From contig JASKMD010000003.1 of NCBI GenBank assembly GCA_030144725.1, forward strand, positions 20,509,937 to 20,573,936: a stretch of DNA of 64,000 bases, read 5' to 3'. The notes beneath the pieces were generated by a model that saw only the letters and a list, made by a program, of their open reading frames with translations, did not search any database and was not told where the DNA came from. Each line of letters begins with the position of its first letter. The first letter of the stretch is position 1. This DNA is from Haematococcus lacustris (lineage: Eukaryota; Chlorophyta; Chlorophyceae; Chlamydomonadales; Haematococcaceae). Made by a program: the position numbers and the translations under genes. Below, piece after piece: positions 1 through 12,500 of the stretch.

Positions 1-970
1 TGGTGAACGAGCTACGATCCCACACCATTCAGCAAGCCTTCATAGACACCTTCAACACCACCCATGTGCTGAAGCAAGTGCCCCAGGCCAGGCTGCATGA
101 GGACTACCGCCATCCTCTCATACAGGTAACATGTGATGTAACATACATGCGTACTGAACCGTTGCTGGCTCAGGTGCACCCTTCATGAAAATGAATCTCA
201 GGGTTTTGCATGGGGCGTGCTCGGAGCTAGGCCTGACCATGGTCACTGAGGCAGCCTTTCTAGTTGAGCATGCTAATCACATGCATTGGAAAAGGCTCTA
301 CCACAATGTCAAGGCAAGGACCTAGCTGACCTCTCACTGGTGCCCATGGGGTACCTCAGGGCCATAGGGGAAGTAGAGGGGAGAGGGGAGAGGGGAGGGA
401 GCAGAGGGCGGAGTTCAGGGGGAAAAGGGCACAGGGGAGAGGGCCGGAGTGCCTCCCTCTTGCTCTCCATGTTTTCCTTTGCTCACCTGCCTTGTTTTGC
501 TTGGTGTTCTGCTCTAATGCGTGCAGGTGTTTGTATGCAAGAAGAAAAGAAGAGCGCCCCTGCCGGCTCAAGGTGCGATGGTGGAGGCGGCAACAGATGT
601 GCTACACATGCCACCACATGAGGATGTTGGGGAGGTTGGCATGCCAGTCTCCACTACGCCGGGACCAAGCAGCTTGCAAGGTAGGAGCGCAGACGAGGCA
701 GTGAGTGTGGGAGGTGACACGGCTGAATGTAGCCGCCTGCAAAGTATTGACAGATCCCAGCAAGTCAGCTGTTTGGGTGATGCACAGGGCAGGGCAGGCC
801 TGCTAGAGGCCGCTGATGCCCATGGCCATCATCGTGAGGCCTGCCTTCTCACACACACTCAGTGGCAAACCCGCAGGCTAGGCACTGCCATGGCACAAAT
901 GCTGGGCAGTGTGGTGGTGCCTGGCACTGCTGTTGTTGATGGGCCAGGCCAAGCAGCCACACCAGGTTGA
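1..970 (+). CDS. 3' part of an unidentified protein-coding gene (partial)
   Basis: Two exons are suggested. The first runs from the window edge to 125 and ends in frame at CAG before a GTAACA donor. The second starts at 527 after a GTGCAG acceptor and runs in the same phase to a stop at 968-970. The visible part is about 188 residues. It starts with a charged helical stretch containing QVPQARLHEDYRHPLIQ and then a basic patch CKKKRR; the rest is low-complexity and rich in Ala, Gly and Gln. I do not recognise the family. The splice join is phase-consistent, but without a homologue the second exon is tentative. The upstream part of the gene lies outside the window. Confidence 0.35.
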
Positions 971-1154
971 CGAGTCGATAAGTGTTGGGCCATCGTTACG
1001 GACGTAATGAGGGAACCACTCTCTCTCTGCTAGGCTACATCACACCTTTCTGTCAGTCACTGTTATATCATCCACCCGGTCACGCCCACCGCATGGAGGG
1101 TTACGGACAATACAAGCCGGTAGGAACCCTAGATGGCTTATGCTGTGAGTGGCT

Positions 1155-1535
1155 GCCGCTGGAGCTGTGCTTCTGGCCAGAGCAGGGAGCTCTGCCAGCC
1201 AAGGGCAAGGAGTACCCTGGCCTGGGCTACAAGCGGCTGCGAGACAAGCCACCCAAGGCCCAGGAGCAGCAGCCTGCTGTGGCACAGTAGTGTGTGCCCC
1301 CACTTTGAGCTGTCATCAGCTTTCAATTAGTGCATTTTTTGTCATGCCAACTCTGCGGTGTAGCCCTAACGGGTCAGACAATGTTGTAGGTGGTAGGCGA
1401 CCATGACCATGTGTATGCCATGTGTATGCCATGTGTAGGCCATGCGATGGGAACACCACACAGAAAAAACACTGTTTTGTAGTGGTCCACAATTAGTGTT
1501 TGACTGCAATGAAGGCTCAAGGTTGAGGGCCAAGG
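1155..1535 (+). mobile_element. 5'-truncated retroposon copy A, with 14-bp target duplication
   Basis: This block repeats the 3' part of the elements at 26690-27377 and 43040-43711. It begins inside the shared coding tail (PLELCFWPEQ, then GKEYPGLGYKRLRDK, stop at 1288-1290) and continues through the shared non-coding 3' tail with its CCATGTGTATG repeats. It is bounded by a perfect 14-bp direct repeat, TGCTGTGAGTGGCT, at 1141-1154 and 1536-1549. 5' truncation, a preserved 3' end and a target duplication of this length are the signature of target-primed reverse transcription. The open frame here is a fragment and not a gene. Confidence 0.85.
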
Positions 1536-1549
1536 TGCTGTGAGTGGCT

Positions 1550-2227
1550 ACTGTAACATCACTACTGCAAGGATGATAAAGTGGCAAGAGCGGCGGAACA
1601 ACTATCCATACGTTCCACTACCTTCATAATCCAGGATCAAGGGCAGTAGATGCATGTGATGCCTGGTCATTTGCGATTCGTGCACATCAGTGTTGTAATC
1701 GCGCTATATATGACCTTTCCAGTTCCTGGATTTGTACATGCACAATCTAGACATGGGCAGTAAAGATGGCATGCACAATGTAAATGCCAGGAGTCCAACC
1801 TCATTGTCCCTCGTCGTTAGGGGTCCTTCTCAAACAGTAACAAGCTACAATGTTCAGAATTGACAAATATTCATGTTCATGTCTAGAGCTGTACCACAAC
1901 CCGACAAACCCGTATGTTTCACCTTCAACTTCCCCAGCCTCTGTACCTACACACCAACAAAACTGCCAATCTCAACAGCCACCACGAACAACATGTGGTA
2001 CTCCAAACCCCACCCCTCTCCCACCCCTCATCAAATGCAGTGACTAATGCCCAAGCTGCCAAAAAGTAAACTATGCCAATCCCTGTGCACAAAAAGCTGC
2101 AGACCCTTCTTCACAGAGGGTGCCTGCTTGGTCATGTCTGCTGATCTAAGCTGCAAGAAGTAAACTGCTGTCTGTGCAAAGCCAGCCTTTGTACAGGGTC
2201 ACCCAGGCATCAGCCTCAGGTGTGGGC
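1550..2227. other. Spacer with no recognised gene
   Basis: Stop-rich in all frames, with only short unconvincing ORFs. This stretch probably holds the 3' UTR of the permease gene that ends at 2228 on the minus strand. No repeat or RNA gene was recognised. Confidence 0.4.
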
Positions 2228-3583
2228 TCACACGTAGTTTGTAGGGCGCAAGCCAGGCAGAGTCCAGCCCAGCTCCTCCTGGTACAGCATGGCAATGGCG
2301 GCGTAGATGGCTGAGGAGCCGCAGAAGAAGCCCACATAGCCCGCTGCCAGCTTGCAACTATCACTGTAGTTGGCTCCAGCCAGCAGGATGAAGGTCAGGG
2401 TCAGGCTGGCAAACACGACCTGCACACACGCAGCAGCATAGGCTGTTGAGAGGTTTGGCACGCATGCTGAGCTAGCCACTGACGAAAACAACTGGATGTG
2501 CGCACATATACACACGCAGTCACAAGCCGCCAGCCTAGCCCTGCTGCACCACCTGCTGGCCTCACCTGCAGGCACTTGTTCTTGCGCAAGGTGACCACGA
2601 AGAAGCACAGCGTGAACACTGCCCACAGGCCGCACCACAGCGTGTCGCCTGTCAGAGCTGTTGCCGTCACTGAGGCCACTGTCTTCTGGATCTCCAGCAG
2701 CTTCCACAGGAACCAGCCCAGCCAGAAGCAACCGTAGCAGGAGAAGGCAGTGCCAGCACAGGTGGCACCACGGATGAGCTGCAGGCACCACAGCAACTAC
2801 CCAAAGGTCAGCTAGAGTACGCTACCAGCTCACACTGCCTCAGGCACCAGACAGGTCCGCCTTCACCCACCTCCAGGATGCCGGCAACCAGCTGGCCAAA
2901 GCCGCCAAAGAAAGCCGCGTAGGTCACTACCACAGGCAGGAAACCCTGGACACACAGCAGCACCAGCAGCAGCAGGGTGATCAGAATAGACCCAGCACCA
3001 GGCAGCTCTGCAGTGCTCACATACTATTGCCACACAGGGCTAGTCACACTGAGGCTGCGGGTGTGACAGGTGGTTGCCTTGGCCAACGCGTGCACACTAT
3101 AGACACAGCTACAGCTGCATACGTTTAGGGTCTGCAACGCTACCCTCCTCCTGGCCCTGACCCCTGCAGCTGCACTCACGCCAGGGCTCCACTTGGTGGT
3201 GGTGAACATGAGCATGCAGGTGGTCATGCCGAAGCACAGCAGGCCGAAAGGTCCGGGATTAGCTCGCACGCCGGGCGGTGGAGGCACAGCTGCGGGCACC
3301 ATCATGCCGTGGCCGTGCTCCAGGTCGTCTGCGGCAGCAGCAGCAGCGGAAGGGACCGGCACACGTGGCAGAGCCTCTTGGTTTACGGAAGGTTTTGCAG
3401 CCGCGCGGTGTGCGGGCGATGGTGTACGCAGCAGGTTCAGAGGCTGCGCTACGCTGCGACTCGTTCACGAGCTGGGAAGCATGACATCCAGCCTCGGAAT
3501 GCCAGATATCGCAGTCTAACACAGCGCAAGCACTCACCACTGACAGACGCGTTGCCATGTGGAGCCTTGGTGGGAGTTGCCAT
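2228..3583 (-). CDS. GFY: GPR1/FUN34/YaaH (AceTr) family acetate permease, GFY-like
   Basis: Five exons on the minus strand join in phase: 3583-3538, 3328-3180, 2945-2871, 2778-2566 and 2419-2228, giving 224 residues. Introns are GT-AG. The family signature NPGPFGLLCFG is at residues 39-49. It is followed by membrane segments including YAAFFGGFGQLVAGI (exon 3), TAFSCYGCFWLGWF and TLWCGLWAVFTLCFFVV (exon 4), and two helices in exon 5. These match the six-helix acetate/succinate channels SatP and Ady2. In Chlamydomonas the GFY members are linked to acetate use and microbody membranes; the same role here is inference. Length is normal for the family. The start was chosen because the 46-nt first exon keeps phase into the signature exon. 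An alternative ATG at 3362 would shorten the N-terminus only. The paralogue number is not assigned. Confidence 0.88.
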
Positions 3584-4615
3584 GTTTAGCGCGGTGCAAG
3601 GAGCGGCAGGAGTGGACAGAGCAGGTGTGGAACGTACAGGCTCGATGGAGCGGCACTGCTCTCTGGGTGTCGGCGCTGCGGGCAGCAGGCAAGTTGAGCG
3701 TATCTCACTCTTGTTCAATGTTAGTAAACCCAGTCATCCAAGAAACCAGTGTCTTACGCGTGCTGCAGCTGTGCTGTGGCTTTCACGATGAACCGATCGC
3801 CGCGATTTGAGGCTCTGCCGAGGTTATGTGTCAAAAAGTAAGGCATGGCTTTCGTGTCAAAACCCCGCCCCTGGACATGAACGGGTCAGGCCGGAGCTGC
3901 TGTGTCCATTACTGCTTAGTCGTTACACCACCGTGCTAGCCGCCATTCACGATGCTGGTGTTGGCATAGTGTGGACCCCAACTGGGCTTCTTTGGTGGAC
4001 TGAGTCACCCTTCATCAAATGCAGCCTGGCCAGCCAGGTACCGGCTGCTGTGGTATCAGGCTGCTTTGTGCCTGATGGCTTATCTCACCGTGGGAGGCTA
4101 CCACCGGCCTGGCTACTGGCTGCTAGTGATCCTAGGACTCCGCCCTGGCAGCACCTCCACCAGTATCGCAGCATGAAGCACACGCATGTGCAAAGGGAAA
4201 CACACGGGCGCCTTTCATTAGACTGAGAATTAGACATCATTGTGCCTCAGCCAGCTGCTCCTGCCGTGGCTTGGGCGGGGTGGTACCGGCTTCTGGCACA
4301 TTTTACTGGCCGTGACGAACAACCTCGGTGATGAGCACCTTGACACCGCACCCCAGGTCAGCGTAGACATCTCAGGCCCACCCTCATCAACTCAGCCCTA
4401 CCTTGACTAATGATGATAGCATGCGAGCTAGGCATTGGAAGGTTGCAGTACAATCCCTGGGCAGAGCATCGACATGATGCCAGCAGGGTATTCGTACTTG
4501 CTCGGAAAGCAGCGTGTTCGCCTCTACCTCCTATGTTGTGAGCATTGATCTGAGAGTGGGGCTGTTCTGCTGTAGCAGCTACTGTCGAGCACTGCTCTAC
4601 CCATTGCTGCCAGCC
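3584..4615. other. Spacer between the permease and protease genes
   Basis: About 1 kb that should contain the permease promoter (right of 3583) and the 3' UTR of the protease (left of 4616). Two small ORFs at 3807-4226 and 3559-3810 have no recognisable domain or conserved composition. No repeat was seen. Confidence 0.4.
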
Positions 4616-6126
4616 TCACACGAAGGCCTCCTTTCCCAGCGCCACTGCCAGCAGCTGGCCCAGGTTCCAGGCTGCGTGCAGCATCAGGCTGGGGCCCAAG
4701 CTGCGGCTGCGCAGGTACAGCAGGTCGCCAGCGGGCGCCAGCAGCAGCAGCGGCAGGGCGTTGCTGGGGGTGAGGTGCAGGGCCGCAAACCCCAGGGAGC
4801 TGGCGGCCACGCAGGCAGGCAGGGGCAGCACCTTGGTCAGCGAGGTCAGGAAGAAGCCGCGCCAGAACACCTGCGGAGGGCCAAGGGGGTAGGGCAGGCT
4901 GCGGCAGTGGCACAGGCAGCAGAGAAGCTTAGGCTGAACTGCCAGGGCAACACAGCGGCAGGGGGCAGCTGAGACAGCTGTCAGGTGCGGGCTGGCAGTC
5001 GAGCCCATCAGCCACAGGCACAGGGTCCCCTCACCTCACCAGACTCTGACACAGGCACTACCACTGCCCCTCCTCCTCCTGCCCTGCCCCTCCTCCTGCC
5101 CTGCCACTTCTCCAGCCCTTGCCCTTGCCCCTCCTTCTGCCCCTGCCCAGCCCCACCTCTTCCCACAGTGGCCCCAGCAGCCCAGAGGCCAGCGCGTGCA
5201 GCGCTAGGGGCCCCGCTGCCCCGGCCTGCCAGCTGCCCTGCACTGCAGCCACCAGCACGGCCCCCCCGGCGTTGTCCAGCGCACCAGGGCCTAGCGCTGC
5301 CTGCACAGCAACACACCAGGGGCAGCTGCAGACCCCGTCAAGCGCACGGCCAGGCTGCCAGGCAAAGCTGAGGGGTACTCAGGCAGGCAGGCAGGCGGCA
5401 GCGCCCAATGGCTGGACCAGGCTGGCCAGGTCTGTCATGCACTGTGTGGCCCCTGACCTGCAGCAGGCCTGCCCAGGCTGAGGCGGCCAGCGGGTCGACT
5501 GCGGGGAAGAGGAGCAGGCACAGCAGCGCAGTGGCAGCAGCCCAGCCAGGGGTCAGGCGCAGGCTGAACAGGCCAAGTGCCCTGCATGCAGCCACCAGCC
5601 GGCAGGTGTTGCAGCACCAGGCTGGCTGCGCGCCGGAGCACAGGGCAGGGGTGCGTGAGGTTGCACGCCTGATGAGGGTGGTGCGACCTTGCTGCAGCGG
5701 CTGCTGGCCTGTCCCACTGGCTTCCCTCACTGACCTGGGCTGGCAGCTGTGGAGCGCCGCAGCCAGCAGCCCCACCATGGCCAGCAGCAGTGCGGCTTCA
5801 CTGCCAGCATGCTGCACTGCCAGTACCTGCAGGCTGCCAGCTCCTGGGCCGCAGGGGGTTAACACCACCCACCCACATGCTGGGGCTGTGCTCTCCAAGG
5901 AGGGCAGCAGCTGCAGGGCAGCCCCCCCTGCTGCTAGGCACGCACCCCCCGCCAGCACCTGCGCAGGCATGCAGGGCGCTGGAGGTCTGGCCACAAGGCC
6001 GCAGGTCAGGTCATGCAGGGGGCCAGTGCAGGGGAGCGTGAGCCACCTGGAGCAGCTGGGCTGTGCCCCAAGGGACGGGCAGCTTGACAGCGTCGCACTG
6101 CGGGCAGGCCAGAGATACATGTGCAT
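4616..6126 (-). CDS. CPBP (CAAX protease / bacteriocin-processing) intramembrane metalloprotease
   Basis: Four exons join in phase: 6126-5735, 5581-5458, 5300-5157 and 4870-4616, giving 304 residues. All three family motifs are present. EExxxR is at residues 219-224 and is split by the last intron between E220 and V221. FxxxH is at 248-252, and HxxxN at 285-289. These supply the catalytic glutamate and the metal-binding histidines. Hydrophobic Leu/Ala-rich stretches before and between the motifs fit a polytopic membrane protein. Plant and algal members are often plastid envelope or thylakoid proteins; the N-terminus, rich in Ser, Arg and Pro, could be a transit peptide, but that is inference. 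The start at 6126 is the first ATG of the open frame; an additional 5' exon cannot be excluded. The sequence just after the third exon's donor is G-rich and repetitive. Confidence 0.82.
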
Positions 6127-6569
6127 GCCTGAACTCAGGAAAGGTCAGTGCAGCCACAGCACCTGCATTGTACCTGCTGCCAGATGCGCCCCTGCCGCAC
6201 TTCAGCCCACAGGGCAGCAGGTGACACCTCCTCTATGACACCCCCTTGTTGGCACTGACAAGGTGGGGTCCTCAAAAGTGGCCTTCCCCACGCAGTGGCC
6301 CAGCCGGTGCTGCCGCTCTGCAACCTATGCACGCTGCCGGACGGCCTTTCCGCCCTGCTCGGTACGACATTCACTACACGACCCCGAAGCTGCACTGGTG
6401 GTGGCTCTGCGACGCGCATCACCACTTTCAGACTGCCGAGGTGCATGGGCCTCCGACACTTGCACATGCATCGCTTGCACAGGTTGGCTTGCCACACCAG
6501 TTCATTCGACATCAGCGGCGACATCATAAAGCTGTTACGACTGAGGCAACAACTACACCGCTTTGCGTG

Positions 6570-9500
6570 ATGGGGAGGGCGGAGCGGGGTTTGCGCAGCC
6601 TTCTGTATTCTGTGGCTCTGTTGATGGAGCTTGTCGTTGTACGATGCGCGTCATCGGCGGGCAATTGCACCCCTATTGCGGATGCCATTTGCCTAGCGCA
6701 GCTGGGGCTGACAGTCAGTGGCTTGAAGTATGTGCACCGTCGTACACAGAACAGCAATGACGAGAAGCTCATTGGCAACATCAGTGTGTTGTCTGCAGGA
6801 TTGCCTCCTCACCAGCCTCTGCGTCGCAGCCGACCATCTCTTACTCCGCGCTGGCATCAGGCATCCTGAATTGCGTTGGGGCGGGAGAAAGTACTTTGCG
6901 GGTGCGCCATGCAGGTGTCAAGTGCGGGTGCAAGCCAGCTGCCAGTGTCTTCCTCCTCGTTTGCCGTGCCTGGTTCATTTGATGCTGCCAGCATACACAC
7001 ACCCTACCTTCCCCTGCAGCCGCTGCGCATCCTATCTCCTGAGCAAAACCGATACATCTTGCCTCCAGCCACAGAGAAGTGGAGTGCAATGTCAGGTGAG
7101 AGCTTTCTCTCCCTGAGACAGACTCAGCAAACCAGCTATCTGGGGTCACACATTGTGTTGGTGGTGTCATGATGTCACTGCGACAGGCATTGACGTCATT
7201 GTGGACTACCGCAGCATTCCTGAGCTCCCAGGCATCATCCTTGACACATCTTCCAATGGCCAACGTCTGTATGATGGATGGTGTGTGCCTGGACACACAG
7301 GCACAGATTGCTTGCTCAGCTGGTCACCCACAGTGCCAATCATGGCATCACCACCCTTCCTTATCAGCCATTGACAGGGCCTAGTCAAGCCACTCCACCT
7401 CCGCTTACACGCTGCAGCTGGTACGACCCCACACGCACCACTGCTCTCACATCTGCAGGATCCTTGACCCAGTGGTGATGGTAGACATCGCCCAGTCAGG
7501 GATGCTTGAGCCCCTGGACGCCTACATTGCAGCCGATGCCAGCATTGACTGGCCCGACTTCATTAGGTGCGGTCCTATTGCAAGCCACGCTGCTGCACAG
7601 GGCTCAATCCTGGGCCACTGCCATTGAGCAACCTCCTGGCTGCAGCGCCTCACATCCACCCTCATCATGTTGTCCTGCCCAGGTACTTCCGCCAAGTCAG
7701 CTCAGTGTACAACGGAACAGTCACTGGCGTCCCACTGGCCGGCAAGGTGGGATCTGTGAAGCAGTGCAGCCTGAACAGCAAGCGCAGGAGTGGGAGGCCA
7801 GCCACAGCTTCAGGCTGGCATCATCGGTGTGCACTCCTGCCATGTGGCCTCTATCTGCATGTGCAATGTGGGCCCTATGCCCTGGCTCTCTGCTTGTTAA
7901 TGGCAGGCCAGCACCCTGTACTATCGCAAGGATGTGTTTGCCATGGCCAACCTCAGCGCACCCAGCACCTGGGACGAGTTCGTCACCATTGCCCGCGCTC
8001 TCAATGGCTCAGACTTCAATGCTGGTGCGGGCCGCTGATCTGCTCAGCCCTGCCAGTGCGGGCAGTGCACTGTGCTTGTGAGCTGTGCTGGGCAGGTGCA
8101 GTGTCATTGCAGTACCTGCTTCCTCCTGGCTGCAGATGGGGTCCCTGACCACTCCATCTGCTGGCAGATCATCAACTGCCTTGAGGACACCGTGGTGTTC
8201 TCACAGCTCCTGACACCCATGACCCAAGCGCTGGTGTGTGGCACTGGAGCTGCAGCCCCAGGGCGTGCCTGGGCAGGATGTGCCTGGGCCGCCTGACACT
8301 TGCTGCTGGCAGCCAGGAGGGACACATGCAGTGACACTGCGAAGGCTGGCCGGTGCTTGCTGCAGGGCACCAAGTCTGGGTGGCTGTTCGACCCAGAGAC
8401 CATGGACCCGCTGGTCAACAACGAGGTGGGGCACAGCATGCGCATCCCAGCAGGACCCACACCTGCATGCCCTACCAATGCAGGGCTCTGAAGGCCTGCT
8501 GGTCTGGGCTGCCACCGCAGGCCATGCTGCAAGCCCTGTCCATGTACAAGGAGCTGCTGGGCTACACCCTGCCGCTGCCTGTGGAGAGCCAGTGCAGCCT
8601 GGTGCATGTGCCCTTCCTGCAAGGAGCATGTGAGGGCCAGCCTGATGCAGCCAGGCCCCTCTGGCCTCCCCAGCGGCCCTGCTGACACCCTGGTGGCTGG
8701 CTCAAGCCTGGCTTGCTGTGCAGGTGCCATGACCATCAAGTGGGACGAGCAGTTCAAGGGCATCCAGCTGATGGACCAGCTGTTCGGCCTGCCAGCCAAC
8801 CCGTGGCATGGGAGGATTGGGTTTGCGCAGCTGCCAGGCTCCACAAGCGTGCTCAACAGGGCAACAGGCGAGCGGCTTCTTGCACCACCTACCATGCACC
8901 CTGGGTGTGAAACATCCATTGGGGCTGCCACGCTGGCAACGCTGGCAGGTTTTGCTTCCTGAGCTGCTACTGGCACTGACTGTGACTCTGCCGCAGGCAA
9001 GCTGGAGCGCTGCACTGTGGCCACCTGCCCTTATGCTACCCAGCAACGCAACCAGTTCACCGGGCAGACTGAGCTGATCAATACAGCACCAAACTTTGGC
9101 CTGGCAGGCTTCTCAGGTGACATGTCTACCTGTGCCACGTGTGGCTGCCATGAGCGTGCACAGCGCACGCACTGTCTCATATCACACCCTCCCTCCTGGC
9201 TGTTGATGTCACCCTCCCTGCACTCCTTGGCACATGTGCGCTGCTGACTCTTCTAGCACATCACCAAGCACAGCCGGCATGCATGCAGGTGTCATCAACG
9301 CCCTGCAGCCCAGCAGCTACAAGAAGGCAACCTTCCAGCTCTTCGCCTTCCTCTCCGCCTCCAACATCTCCTTCCCTGTGAGCCAGACCCACTCGTAGCC
9401 AACAGACAGGTCCACAGAGGCTGTCGCGGGTGGATGCATGGGCGCCCTGCAGCATGCTTTGCCTGACAAGGCGTGCGTGAGTGCAGTGTGCCTGCCCATC

Positions 9501-12500
9501 AAGCGCGGTGTGGTACTGCCTGTTGGCTGCAGCTGGTGATCGCCATCAGTCCAGTGGGCCCCTTCCTGAACATGCACACCTCCACTGAGTCGGCTCTACT
9601 GAACGCCTGGAAGGCTGCTGGCTACTTCCCACCGGATGTTGAGCACTTCATGCAAAACATGAACGCCACGCTTGCAAACCCCAATGTGGCCCTCGACATC
9701 CGCATCACCAGTGGCCACCTGTACAGGTCAGTGCTGCTGCTCAGGCTCCTGCTGCTGATGCCCAGGCTCCTGGCTGTGTGCACCTCTCTATTCAGGGAGC
9801 TGCTAGAGGATCTAGAGTGCAGGTCATGTGCCACAGGTTGGCGCCAGGAGAGGTTGGTCACCGGCTGCCTGGTATGTGCTGTGCAGGCAGACGTTGAGCC
9901 ATGGGCTGGCCATGTTGCAAAGGGGCAGCACTGCTGCGGAAGTCATGGCCTGGGTCACAGCCGGGTTTGCGGCACAGCTGGCAAAGGATGGAGGCCCCTC
10001 CCAGGTGCGCAGTGCAGGCCACGTGGCAGGCCTTGGCTGCATCAACTTTCAGGCCCACACCAGCCTTGCTGCTGCCGTGCCACAGGTCCAGGCAGCATAC
10101 CTGGCAGGCCTCAACACCAGGCTGGTGCCGCGGTCCCCAGCGCCACCGCAAGCAGCTTCACCGGCCCTGTCGACATCCACCAGCAGCCCAGACCTCACAG
10201 GTCAGTGGGGGCCCTGACCGCCACAGGCACCGGGCAGGGTGTGCTGCCTTGTTCTCCCGTTAACAGCAGCCAGCAGGGTCGGCATTGCTGCATACCCCTG
10301 CCTGCCTTCTGACGCCCCCGCCCTTGTGCCCCTGCTCCTGTGTGCAGTGCCCATCGCTGTACCCACCACTGTGTGCAGCGTGGTGTTGATAGTGGCCTGC
10401 CTGGCAGTGCTGGTGAGACGCTCCAGCTTTGCCGCCAGGCTGTTTGGCAAGAGCATCGCACCGCGCTTGGGCTCCAGCGTCACTCTGCTGGGTGAGTCCA
10501 ACTGCAGCTGCCTGCTCAGCACACTGAACATCATCTTTACTGAGTGCTGCACATTGCCCTGCAGTGACCGACATCCAGGACTCCACAACATTATGGTGGG
10601 TGGCAGAGCTTGTGTCCCAGCTGCTGCCTGCCCTTTGCACCAGGGACCCTGTCTTGCCTGGCTGCCCTGAGCAGGGAGACGCTGTCACAGGACAACATGA
10701 ACGCAGCGGTGGAGCTGCACCACAGCCTGGTCCGCAAGCTGCTGGTGCAGCACCATGGCTATGGTGAGGCCTGTGTACTACTCTTGCAGCAGGCAGTCAA
10801 GACATCCGCTGCTCTCACACCTGCACCATGCAACATGGCCTGACCACCTGCCCCCTTTGAGTTGCTCTTGCTGTCAGCTGCTGGTGCTTGACCACCTGCA
10901 GAGTCCGCCACTGAGGGTGATGCCTTCATCCTGGCCTTCCACACGCCCTCAGATGCGCTGCGCTGGGCGCAGGCCTTCCAGCAGGGGCTGCTGCACCTGG
11001 CCTGGCCCGAGCAGCTGCTGCAGCTGGAGGCAGGGGCACCGGTCTGGGCAGAACCTGGGGTGAGGCAGCCTGCCATGACCTCTTGCAGCTGGTGCATGAT
11101 TGACAACCATGCAGACTGGCAGACCATGCTTGCTTCTGGCACCTGTGCTCTTTTACAGGCTCATGCAGTGGTCGGCTTGCAGAAGCAGGCGTCCCTCCTC
11201 AGCTCAGAAGCTGCTATAAGTGCGGGGGCAAATCTCCCCATGTTAAGCATAGTTGTTGAAGAAGCAAACAGGTTTGTTGGCGTGCAAGATCCAGGCAGAG
11301 GCCTGTATAAGTCAAACAACCTGACCACACACGGTTCACCTGCCCAAGCCTGTTCCTCTGACCCTGTCGAGCATTTAGTCATATCGTACTGCCTATGTAC
11401 ACAGGCAAGACTTTTTGGCTTCAGCTTTAGCTCCAATTCCAACCCGCACTTTCTACGCGAACCAATGGATGCTTGCACCTGCAAAGACTAGTGATCACAC
11501 TCGCTTGGTTTTCAGGTGGGTGCATATTGCATGCATGTCCATGCATGTTGCATGTTGCGAAAGACACATCAGGCACCTGGGCACAAGGTAATGCACAGCT
11601 ATATGGATTGATTAGACATGGACATGGATATTCTCAAAGCTTGCATTATAACTTGTGATGCAGCTCACACATCGATTGGCTGACACACTGGGTGCAGCGC
11701 ACCAAATACAGCGAGCACTTGCATGCTTGTTTGCTGAGCATATGTATGTTACTGGGGCTGTTAACCATGATGATTCATATCCACAACCTTTCCCCCAGCT
11801 TTCCACGTCTAGCTCAGTGTTGTTTACAAGCTGGCTGGTTCACGAGCTGCTGCCAATGCATCTGCTGCTGTGGTCATGGCACATCGCTAGCCAGACCCTT
11901 CCATCGCTGAAGTAGCAGGCTAGACATAATATCTTCATCATGAATTTGCATTTGTTACTTTAATAGCTGTGATTGTGTTGTTGATAATGCTGCTTGTATG
12001 GTTATCTTGGTTATCTTTTCCTATAGTCGTCTACAGTGGGGAACCGCAGAGTTCCAAAAAATCTGCCATGTGGGTTGGGCAACTGCCTCAGGGTATGTGC
12101 TATGTGTTATGTGCCTCAGGGTGTGTGCTAGAAAAGAAGGCGGCTGTCTCTGCTATCTGCTGTCTCCTGGCAACAAGCACGCAGTGGACCATTGTAAATT
12201 ATGCTGTACTCATGATCATGCTTGCATGCCGTTCTATCCATGATGCCGCTGCGTAAATTCATCACGAGATGTGACAAAAAGTGATGACTCATGCTGTGTG
12301 ATGAATGCGCACTGCGTCTAATTCTCAGTCTTGCAGCCAATTATAGCCAAGGCCTGAGTACTACTAGCCTAAGGCCACCCGCACAACACACATAATGCGT
12401 ACCGCTATAATGAGTACCACTTACACACTGTCCCCAGTGCGCTGCATGTTCAGTGCTGCATTGCAGCCCCAGTCTACCCACCTGCAAGGCTGGTGCTTGT

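Noticed and set aside
6900..10200. Bacterial sugar-binding protein gene from contamination or recent transfer
   Set aside because: The coding sequence is divided by many phase-consistent GT-AG introns and continues into a membrane helix and cyclase domains, so it is a nuclear algal gene.
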